This document shows, in pieces, positions 1 to 8,333 of a DNA stretch of 48,865 nt (the stretch's first letter is position 1; each line of letters begins with the position of its first letter). Source of the stretch: Nemertoderma westbladi (Eukaryota; Xenacoelomorpha; Nemertodermatida; Nemertodermatidae); the NCBI GenBank assembly GCA_032718475.1, contig JAUCBJ010008724.1, positions 1 through 48,865 on the forward strand, in the 5' to 3' direction. The notes under the pieces were generated by a model. It saw only the letters and a program-made list of their open reading frames with translations, had not been told where the DNA came from and did not search any database. Both the position numbers and the translations under genes were made by a program.

Positions 1-550
1 ATAGATGGGATGTGTGTGTCATTCCCAGTTGCTGGGAATGATTATTGGTCAAGTCTCTGCTGCTGGCTGGGAGTTGTTGCTAAGACTAACCAGAGAGGAA
101 CAGTAATAGACAACCAGTATTGCTATTCCAGCCCAGACAGCATTCTTTAAATTCACTATAAATGTTGTATTGCTATCTCAGGTGAATGACAGATATCATA
201 ACATAAATACTATCCATGGCATGGCTGTTGTGTAAGGCTTCTGAAATAGTTATTCCACAATGTATATGTCTGGTTATTTTTTAATTGAATTTTTGCAAAG
301 TAGTAAAATTAATGTTCTTAAAAATAATATTATTATTTTATATGTAACCTAGGAAATTAGCTACATTTTTTTCGCTGCAGCTTTAAGAGTGTACATTAAT
401 TTAATATTATTTCAATACCCATATTACTACATCGGCATAGGATGCGTTGGCGTTGTATCACACCTCTCCACATATCACACATATCCACATAGATGTATCA
501 ACAGTTACTCGCACAGTTTCGAAACTTCGCATAGTTATAACTGTATAATA

Positions 551-843
551 GATCGTCCAGTCTGCGTTTAGGAAAAATATTTTATAACCAAACAGGACAA
601 GCGACGAGCGCAACGAGGCATATAATGAAGACGGAGTACTGCGTTGACTAAATTATTATATAAACCACCTGGCTTCACATATTGATCGCATCCCTAGTTA
701 TTATTATTATAAAGAACGTCCTAGCCTGCGTTTAAGAAATATATTTAAATACAAAACAGGACGAACGCAACGAGGCTTATAATGAATACGAGTACTGCGT
801 TTATTATATTCCTATAAACCACCTGGATTTGCATATTGAACGT
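551..843. repeat. Two diverged direct copies of a ~130-bp dispersed repeat
   Basis: Copy 1 spans about 551-690 and copy 2 about 714-843. They share, in the same order, a CGTCC...CTGCGTTTA block, an AAACAGGAC block, CGCAACGAGGC, TATAATGAA, GAGTACTGCGTT and TAAACCACCTGG. Small indels separate the copies, so this is an old tandem or dispersed repeat rather than a recent duplication. There is no coding potential and I cannot name the family. Confidence 0.7.
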
Positions 844-919
844 GCGATTGGAAATAAGTTCGTGCTACCCTTCCGTGGGTGGTAGATGTCGCGGTTATGT
901 ATTGGTGGTTGGGAAGGGT

Positions 920-936
920 GGGGGGGGGGGGGGGGG
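920..936 (+). repeat. Poly-G tract of 17 bases
   Basis: An uninterrupted run of 17 G follows GGGAAGGGT. Such tracts are mutation-prone and can fold as G-quadruplexes. The exact length may be affected by sequencing error. Confidence 0.85.
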
Positions 937-2079
937 ATTAAAAGGGGTGAACACGTACTGTCCCCCTTTCTTTGATTGATTGGTGGTGTGGGTAAATTTC
1001 TCAAAACCTGATTTTGTGATACAGTCGCTCAATTTTAATTTGTATCTCATAACTGGGCCTCGTGCTGCGCGAAGGCCCCACGAACGTGTTGTTTTGTGTA
1101 TCTGTAGGCCTATTTAGTACCTATGCTTTATTGGTTGGCCGTAAACTCTTAAACATTTATACTGTAGGTATAATTACTGTGGGGCGAGCCACGAAGTGAG
1201 TGAGCCTTAGCGTAGTGGTACCATTAATCAACCTGTCGTTCTGTCGCGTTCAATTTTAAACGTTAATAACTCGGCCAATCTTTGATGAAATCTATCCAAA
1301 CTTGGTACACATGTTGCTCATTAAATACTGATCATTTATTGGTTAACATCCAAGTTGGCTTGTTACACTTGAGGTATTCAGTCAGCCTTGCTTGTAAGAG
1401 GCAGACTGCTGCTGCTGCTGGTAGGATAGCATTAATTCCCCATCCATTCACTCACTCTCCATTCAACTGGCTGACTGGAGAGTGGAGGTGTGTTTAGGTA
1501 TCGGGTTCAATGACATTATTATTATTACTAAAGTAACATCGGGATGTTAATATTCACTGCAGCTATGAGTCTCTCTGGTTAGTTGAATGGATGAAATAAA
1601 TTATTGTTTTACTGTTCCGAATATTAATGTTTATTTCTGTAGGCCAACTTACTGTATTATTATTTAATCTAAATGTACATAATAGTTTAAATAAATTATT
1701 TCACAATTTCATTCCAATTCATACTGCTTACGCACCCATGCTAATTAGGTATATTAAATGTATCAATTATATTACGTGCTGCTGTACAGTAAACGCGGCT
1801 TTGCGTTATTGAATTACAGAATTGGCGGTACAAAGTACATTAATAGGGATCAGGCATATTGCATTTATATAATTGTTGTTGTAAATGTACAATAATATGC
1901 GCCACTTTTATTTTAGTAAACAGATTAAATCTACTTGGCGCTGTAATACTGCATCCCGTTGTACCAGAAGTTATTAAAACATACCGGCCCCTCAAATGCG
2001 CTTGCAGTGGGTTAGAGAACAACAAATACCGCCCCAGTACAACCGCTATTTTGATAAGGTCCAATATATAATCCATATA

Positions 2080-5000
2080 TATAAGCTGCAAATCGTCCAT
2101 CCGTCGTGTCTTGTCACTTAGATAAGCTCACACCAGGTATAAAACTACCTCAGCCTAGCATAGCCAGAACCACAGCCTGGGCAGGTTGGCTAAGGCTGGT
2201 TGTATAAAGGCAGGCTGAGATACCAAGTCCAAGACCAAGGCTGAGACCGGACACAATCGGCCTCACAGGCGTCAGTTAACTCCTGACCGGCTGCCTGTCT
2301 CACACCCTACTGGAGAGAGAGCAGCCAACAATTCTTTGAGTCCCTTTCCTGATGACCTTTCTGGCCTAAACCCTGGGTCACCAGGGAGGCCAGATTGTGA
2401 TGGGGAGAGGGATTCTGGAGTTGGAGGCTACTCTCATGTTCCACCCCGACCAACAAAGCCATTGGTGAATCTGAGGCAAGTCACTAGACTAGCCTCAGTA
2501 AACACCCTAACACTCGGGTCCCCAATGCGACAAGGTGAGCTGACTGCCTTGGCAGGTAAGCTTTCTCTTAGCGCAGTGGGTGTTCAAGAGCACCGAATGC
2601 AGACTGGACAGACTGATGAGGTTCTGATTAAGGACATGGGGGGCGGTTGGCGACTCGCCCTCGCGTCAGCAGATGATAGTGGCAATGGTGGAATTGGTCT
2701 ATTGATGAATCCAACTGCACATGCAGCATTGGACAAAATAGACCAAATCTCTAACCGCATCATCCGTTGCCACTTATCATGTTCTGGAAGACTGGCTAAG
2801 AAGTTTCCTAAGGTGGTTCTGATTGTGTGCTACTCTCCAACTAGTGTTGCCCCTGTAGAGGAGGTGGAAAATTTCTACCACAATCTACAAGCAGCAACTG
2901 ATGGAGTGGATCAGCATGCATTCTTAACATTCCTGGGAGACTTTAATGCAAGTCTGCATCAATCACCTACATCGCCCTGGGTCTATAGCAATAGTGTTAA
3001 CCGAAATTCTGTCCATCTTCAGGATTTTATCTCTGGAAATGGATTGTTTTCGGCTGGAACCCAGTTCAAGAAGCGAACTGGAAAGCTATGGACTCATAGT
3101 AGACCCAGTGGTCACAAGTCCCAGATAGACCATATTCTGTTTCGTAGGAAATACAGGAGCTCTATACAAGACTGTAATGCATTTACACTTCGACCCTTCT
3201 CCAGTGATCACCGCCTTATTGTGGCCAAGGTAAGACTTAGTCTGCGTGCTCGCAGAACAACGAAATCTGCCTTGCCACGGCATGACTGGTCCTCTCTGTT
3301 GCAACAGCCAAGTGTGAGATCCAGCTTCACACTACAGCTGAGCAACAGGTATGAGGCTCTTGCCTCTGAGGCGGCAGATCACTGTGAGGGCTATACTGCC
3401 TTTACAGAAGCAGTTAAGTTAGCAGCTGCAGAAACAGTTCCTGTATACCCTCGAAACAGGAAAAGGGCCCCCTGGACTGACAACAAAATTCAGAAGTGCC
3501 GAAATGACCTTCATAAGGCGCAGAAAGAGTCCCGACTCAAACAGACTACAGCGGCCAAGAATGCAGTTAAAGCTGCATCTAGGTCCCTGAACAGGCAGTA
3601 CTCTGTTAATCTACAGGAGCTAATAAACCAACAGGTTGATGCCATCAATGATGCTGACGACAGCAGGCAATCATCCCAGGCATGGAAATCGATCAATCTG
3701 CTTACTGGGCGGAAAAGCCAACCAACCACCAAGGTTAAGGCTGAATCACCAGCCGATCGCCTCAATGGTTGGAAAGCCCACTTTGAAAAGCTCCTCAATA
3801 ATGACAGGGTATTGCCTGATAACTTTATAGAAGTAAAAGTGTCTGAGTCTGTACTCCCAGATATTCCCATTGGCGATATCTCCTTTGCAGAAGTGAAGGC
3901 TGCTGCAAAGAGCATTAAGACCAATCGTGCCAGTGGAGTAGATGGTGTTCCCCCTGAGGTCTTTAAAATACCTGAGTGTTTAAAGCTCATCTATCCCATC
4001 ATAGTAGACATGTACCGTACAACAAGAGTCCCACAAGAAATGAAAACAAATAAGTTGGTGCCAGTTCCCAAGAAGGGCAACCTAACACTCTATGGTTCTT
4101 TTCGGGGAACCTCATTGATCTCGATTGCTGCAAAACTATACAATAGAATTCTATTAAATCGCATCAGGGATCCCATTGAGAGACTGCTACGTGGAAATCA
4201 GAATGGGTTTCGTAAAGGTCGTGGGACCATGGAGCCCATTTTGGCACTTAGAAGGATAATTGAAGAGTTATCAAAAAAGAAAGACAGGCATCTGGCTGTT
4301 ATCTTTGTTGACTTCTTCAAGGCCTTTGATTCAGTCTCTCGCTCACGTATGTTCAGCATACTTTCATTATATGGGATTCCTGATGAAATTATTGCAGCAA
4401 TCAGATCAGTATACGATGGTTCGACAACATTTGTGTCTACTGTTGACGGTGACACAGAACCATTTGAAGTGTTATGGGGCGTCCTCCAAGGAGACACACT
4501 TGCACCATTCTTGTTCATTATTGTGGTTGACTATGTTCTACGCATGTCCTTAGATCATCATACTGATGATGGGGTGATGATAACTCCACCTACTGGCTCC
4601 AGAAGTCGAGGAAATCCTGCCAAGTACCTAACTGATCTAGACTTTGCTGATGACTTAGGAGTACTCTCAGAATCATTAGAGGGAGCCCAGCGGCTCCTCA
4701 GCTCATTAGAACATGCTGCTTCTAGTGTTGGTCTTTTTATTAACTCCAGAAAGACCAAAATTCTGACAGTTAACTTTGAAAGCCCTCAGCAAGTCTCTGA
4801 TCGGATGAGCATAAGCTCAAAGGATGGTATGCTTGGGCATGTGGACGACTTCTGTTACCTGGGATCATGGATCCGGAAGTCAGGTGAGGACCTTCGAATT
4901 CGTAAGGGAAAGGCATGGGCAGCCTTGAATAGGCTTTCCACGATTTGGAAGTCACCGATAATTAATCGGAATCTTAAGGTCCGATTATTTAGAGCAGCAG

Positions 5001-5480
5001 TAGTTTCAGTACTCCTCTATGGGAGTCCATGCTGGGCTCTAACTGCTGAGGACACCAATTCTCTGGATGGCACATTCACAAGAATGCTACGCCGGGTTCA
5101 TTGTGTCAAGTACAATGCACACATCTCCAACCAGACACTATATAACATTGGAGGTGTCTCATTGGTTCCCCCAAGCTTGACACTAGAACAAAATCGCCTC
5201 CGCTTTGCAGGACATTGCTTTCGCCATGAGGACCAGCCAGTGCATAATCTTGTACTTTGGCAGCCTCATGGAGTGAATAAGCATGGTGGACAACCCATGA
5301 CTTTCTTGAGACGCATCTTAAAGGACACTGGCCTTGAAGATGCGGATGATCTAGCAAATTTCATGGGTGATAGGGAGTTGTGGCGGCGCAATTTTGTCGA
5401 CAAGCCGGAGCAGCATTCTTAAAAATGCAGCTGCAAGGCAGCATGCCAATCCTAGTTAAAAGGGAAAAAGCCACCACCAA
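2080..5480 (+). mobile_element. RTE-like non-LTR retrotransposon (LINE), near-complete copy
   Basis: A GC-richer block begins near 2080-2100, in contrast with the AT-rich flank, and includes an untranslated leader rich in GACCAAGGCTGAGACC-type sequence. A single long open frame for an endonuclease-reverse transcriptase follows, then a short 3' tail after the stop at 5420-5422. One ORF with an apurinic endonuclease plus RT and almost no 3' UTR is typical of RTE-like LINEs. The limits are approximate: I see no clear target-site duplication, and the 3' side runs straight into a second, truncated LINE starting near 5485. The element lies on the same strand as the CK2 alpha gene, in sequence upstream of the first visible exon. 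Confidence 0.8.
2336..5422 (+). CDS. LINE endonuclease-reverse transcriptase (RTE-like)
   Basis: This frame encodes the retrotransposition enzyme that nicks target DNA and primes reverse transcription of the element's own RNA. Counting codons from 2336, an APE-type endonuclease fills about residues 45-300, with VGVQEHR, GDFN at 201-204 and SDH at 290-292. A linker follows, then the RT: SGVDGVPPEVF, QNGFRKGRGT, motif A FVDFFKAFDS with Asp659, GVLQGDTLAPFLF, and motif C FADD at 770-773. The C-terminal part carries the LRFAGHCFRHED segment usual in this group. All catalytic landmarks are present and there is no internal stop, so the copy could be active or recently so. The start is uncertain: 2336 is a TTG codon, the frame is open back to 2219 without an ATG, and the first in-frame ATG (near 2525) would cut into the endonuclease. 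The copy is therefore probably 5'-incomplete, or initiates unusually. Confidence 0.85.
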   Translation: MSPFPDDLSGLNPGSPGRPDCDGERDSGVGGYSHVPPRPTKPLVNLRQVTRLASVNTLTLGSPMRQGELTALAGKLSLSAVGVQEHRMQTGQTDEVLIKDMGGGWRLALASADDSGNGGIGLLMNPTAHAALDKIDQISNRIIRCHLSCSGRLAKKFPKVVLIVCYSPTSVAPVEEVENFYHNLQAATDGVDQHAFLTFLGDFNASLHQSPTSPWVYSNSVNRNSVHLQDFISGNGLFSAGTQFKKRTGKLWTHSRPSGHKSQIDHILFRRKYRSSIQDCNAFTLRPFSSDHRLIVAKVRLSLRARRTTKSALPRHDWSSLLQQPSVRSSFTLQLSNRYEALASEAADHCEGYTAFTEAVKLAAAETVPVYPRNRKRAPWTDNKIQKCRNDLHKAQKESRLKQTTAAKNAVKAASRSLNRQYSVNLQELINQQVDAINDADDSRQSSQAWKSINLLTGRKSQPTTKVKAESPADRLNGWKAHFEKLLNNDRVLPDNFIEVKVSESVLPDIPIGDISFAEVKAAAKSIKTNRASGVDGVPPEVFKIPECLKLIYPIIVDMYRTTRVPQEMKTNKLVPVPKKGNLTLYGSFRGTSLISIAAKLYNRILLNRIRDPIERLLRGNQNGFRKGRGTMEPILALRRIIEELSKKKDRHLAVIFVDFFKAFDSVSRSRMFSILSLYGIPDEIIAAIRSVYDGSTTFVSTVDGDTEPFEVLWGVLQGDTLAPFLFIIVVDYVLRMSLDHHTDDGVMITPPTGSRSRGNPAKYLTDLDFADDLGVLSESLEGAQRLLSSLEHAASSVGLFINSRKTKILTVNFESPQQVSDRMSISSKDGMLGHVDDFCYLGSWIRKSGEDLRIRKGKAWAALNRLSTIWKSPIINRNLKVRLFRAAVVSVLLYGSPCWALTAEDTNSLDGTFTRMLRRVHCVKYNAHISNQTLYNIGGVSLVPPSLTLEQNRLRFAGHCFRHEDQPVHNLVLWQPHGVNKHGGQPMTFLRRILKDTGLEDADDLANFMGDRELWRRNFVDKPEQHS

Positions 5481-5484
5481 TTTG

Positions 5485-6757
5485 GACTAAAGGTCAACTA
5501 AAGCCTCTCCCCAAGAAAGGCGACCTCGGTATACCAACAAACTATCGTGGGATATGTCTGCTTGTGGTAGCTGCCAAAATATACAATAAAATGATTCTAT
5601 AGGATTAGGCCTCACATAGAGAAACTACTGCGTAAGAGCCAAAACGGATTTCAACCAAATAGATCAACAATAGCTCAGATACTTGTACTACGGAGACTGA
5701 TTGAAGGAATTAAGTCAAAGAATCTCCCCGCAGTCATACATTTTGTGGACTTCAAGAAGGCATTCGACTCCATCCATAGAGGATAAATGCTTGAAATCCT
5801 AAGAGCTTATGGAATACCAGAAGTAATCGTTGCTGGCATTGGATTGTTATATTGTGACACAGAAGCACAGGTACTCATTACTATTTGTAATTGTACTGGA
5901 TTACGCAATGAGGACAGCCACAAAGGGTGAAGATCTGGGATTCACACTTCAAGAACGCAGAAGTAGTAGATATCCGGCAACTACAGTCACAGACACCGAC
6001 TTTGCGGATGACATCGCCCTGCTCTCTAATACGCTAGCAGATGCACAGCTTCTACTAAATAAAGTGGAGAGGGCTGCTAAGGAGGTTGGATTGCATATAA
6101 ATGCTACAAAGACCGAATTCATGACTTTTAATGTTGATGGAAACTTGACAACCATTGGTAATAATCAACTAAGGAAGGTTGACGACTTTCAGTACCTTGT
6201 ATCATGGATAGAGAGTAGCAAAAAGGACATAGAAGTTAGGAAAGCAAAGGCTTGGGTAGCTCTATCAAAAATGGATACCCTCTGGAAATCAGATCTCTCC
6301 AGGCACCTGAAGACTAAGTTCTTTCGAGCCACAGTGGAAAGTGTATTTTTATATGGGGGTGAGACCTGGACACTGACTAAATCAACAACGAATTTATGGT
6401 TGCTACACAAGACTACTAAGGGCAGTCCTAAACATCAGCTGGAGACAACTCATGACAAATGCCAAGCTTTATGGTACAATACCACCTGTATCAACCACCC
6501 TCCATGAACGCAGATTAAGATTCAGTGGGCACTGCTGGCGAAGTAAAGACGAAGTCATACCAGATCTATTTTTCTGGCAACCAACTCATGGAAAGCGTAG
6601 TCGTGGACGACCGGCCATAACATATATATAGATCAACTTGAAAGGGATACTGAAATTGGGAGAAACGAAATTGCGACAACTATGGAGAATCGGGAAGCCT
6701 GGAAGGATCTCATTTCCACTGTCCGAGTTCGCTCGACCTAGTAGTAGTAGTAGTACG
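5485..6757 (+). pseudogene. 5'-truncated, broken LINE copy (RT and C-terminus)
   Basis: Translated fragments in shifting frames match the same type of RT as the upstream LINE but are clearly from a different element. In order they are PLPKKGDL, SQNGFQPNRST, FVDFKKAFDSIHRG, VTDTDFADDIALL, VDDFQYLVSWIES, LRFSGHCWRSKDE and a terminal WKDLISTVRVRST followed by TAG. Lesions include in-frame stops near 5600-5606 and at about 5785, a deletion plus frameshift near 5850 that removes the segment leading to the LAPFLF motif, a frameshift near 6390 and a stop near 6630. It starts inside the RT, as expected for incomplete target-primed reverse transcription. The natural stop runs straight into a (TAG)n tail at 6739-6756, a typical RTE-like 3' end. 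It cannot encode a working enzyme. Confidence 0.85.
6739..6756 (+). repeat. (TAG)n tail of the truncated LINE
   Basis: Five to six TAG triplets begin at the LINE stop codon itself. Short microsatellite tails replace poly(A) in many RTE-like elements, so this marks the 3' end of the degraded copy. Confidence 0.75.
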
Positions 6758-7241
6758 TATGTACATTGTACAGTGCGGGCCACCAGAAAACGCAGTGTAT
6801 GTATTTACATGACCCTTATTGGGATGAAGGCTAATATGAATAAAAAAAAAAATAAATGTCGCTACCGGTAGCAATAAAGAGTGCAGATTTAGTTTCATTT
6901 TCAGGAACTTATCTAAGCTACTTATGTAAGCTCTTGACTTTTAGTTAGTTGTTGGGGCACTTCTTCGTGCTCCCACCATCACGGTGTAGCATAGTAAATA
7001 AGTGTGTTTGTTTCAGGTTAAAGGGAACCTGTAAATTTTCCGGCGTTCTTAAATCACATAGGATCTATTGACTGCTGTATGGATGATATAATCAATAATG
7101 TTGAAGTTGAAATTAAAAATTCCACTTTTATTACAAAGACGTCAAATCATTGTGGTCAGGTCACCTGTAATAATATACACTTAATTATGTAATGAATTAC
7201 TAAATATTTTCATTTCGTTTTGTTTTGTTTCGTTTCTATAG
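6758..7241 (+). other. Intron sequence before the first visible CK2 alpha exon
   Basis: AT-rich and non-coding. It ends with a T-rich tract (repeated TTTTG/TTTCG blocks, 7211-7237) and the acceptor AG at 7240-7241. A possible hairpin lies near 6955-6975, where GGGCAC and GTGCTC flank TTCTTC. No other structure was seen. Confidence 0.65.
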
Positions 7242-7324
7242 GTATTGGGCACTGAAGAACTCTACGATTATTTAGATAAATACCAGATTGAATTGGATCC
7301 CCGATTTAACGATATTTTGGGAAG
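7242..7324 (+). CDS. CSNK2A1: CK2 alpha (casein kinase 2 catalytic subunit), internal exon
   Basis: The exon reads in frame from its first base as VLGTEELYDYLDKYQ followed by IELDPRFNDILG, then AG completed by the next exon to Arg. This is an almost exact match to the C-lobe of the CK2 catalytic subunit, a constitutively active Ser/Thr kinase that pairs with CK2 beta and acts in nucleus and cytoplasm. Acceptor AG is at 7240-7241, and the donor is AG|GTGAGT with GT at 7325-7326. The length is 83 nt, starting in phase 0 and ending after two bases of a codon. The upstream exons coding the rest of the kinase are outside the window. The donor here is stronger than its copies in the following array because the exon ends in AG rather than CT. 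Confidence 0.95.
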
Positions 7325-8144
7325 GTGAGTTACAGTTGATTATTATACGTCACAGATCCCGTGTTGTCTGTAAGTTACAGTTGATTATTATACGTCACAG
7401 ATCCCGTGTTGTCTGTAAGTTACAGTTGATTATTATACGTCACAGATCCCGTGTTGTCTTTAAGTTACAGTTGATTATTATACGTCACAGATCCCGTGTT
7501 GTCTGTAAGTTACAGTTGATTATTATACGTCACAGATCCCGTGTTGTCTGTAAGTTACAGTTGATTATTATACGTCACAGATCCCGTGTTGTCTGTAAGT
7601 TGCAGTTGATTATTATACGTCACAGATCCCGTGTTGTCTGTAAGTTACAGTTGATTATTATACGTCACAGATCCCGTGTTGTCTGTAAGTTGCAGTTGAT
7701 TATTATACGTCACAGATCCCGTGTTGTCTGTAAGTTGCAGTTGATTATTATACGTCACAGATCCCGTGTTGTCTGTAAGTTGCAGTTGATTATTATACGT
7801 CACAGATCCCGTGTTGTCTGTAAGTTGCAGTTGATTATTATACGTCACAGATCCCGTGTTGTCTGTAAGTTGCAGTTGATTATTATACGTCACAGATCCC
7901 GTGTTGTCTGTAAGTTGCAGTTGATTATTATACGTCACAGATCCCGTGTTGTCTGTAAGTTACAGTTGATTATTATACGTCACAGATCCCGTGTTGTCTG
8001 TAAGTTGCAGTTGATTATTATACGTCACAGATCCCGTGTTGTCTGTAAGTTGCAGTTGATTATTATACGTCACAGATCCCGTGTTGTCTGTAAGTTACAG
8101 TTGATTATTATACGTCACAGATCCCGTGTTGTCTGTAAGTTACA
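7325..8144 (+). repeat. 45-bp tandem repeat, 18 copies, starting at a CK2 alpha splice donor
   Basis: The intron (7325-8184) is almost entirely this array. Unit 1 begins exactly at the exon donor (GTGAGTTACAG...). The later units begin GTAAGTTACAG or GTAAGTTGCAG and end CCCGTGTTGTCT. Eighteen full units run to 8134, then a partial unit starts at 8135 and decays into the real polypyrimidine tract and acceptor AG at 8183-8184. Differences are few: an A/G at the seventh to eighth position of the unit, and one unit (G to T at 7460) in which the donor GT is lost. Because 45 is a multiple of three, frames stay open across the array (the fragment [14 protein letters not shown] repeats in one of them), but this is a consequence of periodicity and not a gene. 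Nearly every unit carries a usable-looking GTAAGT donor. Confidence 0.95.
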
Positions 8145-8184
8145 GTTTGTTGATTACGATCATCTTTCTTCGTTTTATTTCCAG

Positions 8185-8333
8185 ACATTCTAAGAAAAGG
8201 TGGGAGCGTTTTGTTCACAGCGAGAATCAACATCTAGTTACCCCGGAGGCGTTAGATTTCCTCGATAAACTTCTCCGATACGATCATCATGAAAGGTTGA
8301 CGGCCAGAGAAGCCATGGATCACGGTTATTTCT
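8185..8333 (+). CDS. CSNK2A1: CK2 alpha, penultimate coding exon
   Basis: One base completes the split Arg codon. The exon then reads [34 protein letters not shown] and [12 protein letters not shown], leaving one T for the next exon. This is the highly conserved end of the CK2 catalytic-subunit kinase domain (alpha-I region and the LTAREAM helix). Acceptor TTTCCAG is at 8178-8184 and donor TTTCT|GTAAGTA at 8334. The length is 149 nt. Its last 19 nt, from ATGGATCAC to TTTCT, together with the donor are the seed of the giant repeat array that fills the next intron. The donor region is identical to that of hundreds of decoys downstream, so correct splicing depends on position and exon definition rather than on site strength. 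Confidence 0.95.

Larger units (their letters stand above)
1..2080. other. Non-coding flank, probably intron of the CK2 alpha gene
   Basis: No coding exon could be recognised on either strand; the short open frames are not protein-like. The sequence is AT-rich with scattered low-complexity tracts: CTG repeats near 1407-1419, ATT repeats near 1516-1530 and a G homopolymer at 920-936. Because the first recognisable CK2 alpha exon at 7242 starts with a splice acceptor, an upstream exon must exist. I searched by eye for the preceding conserved kinase segment (the FFHGHDNYDQLVRIAK-type region) and did not see it. This stretch is therefore either part of that intron or lies outside the gene. Confidence 0.5.

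Noticed and set aside
3511-3990. Minus-strand 159-codon frame inside the LINE
   Set aside because: It is a shadow of the endonuclease-RT frame on the other strand, with no recognisable domain.
7288-8193. A 301-codon + strand open frame of repeated [14 protein letters not shown]
   Set aside because: It is the 45-bp array read in a frame that stays open because 45 is divisible by three. It overlaps a confirmed CK2 alpha exon and intron in the wrong frame.
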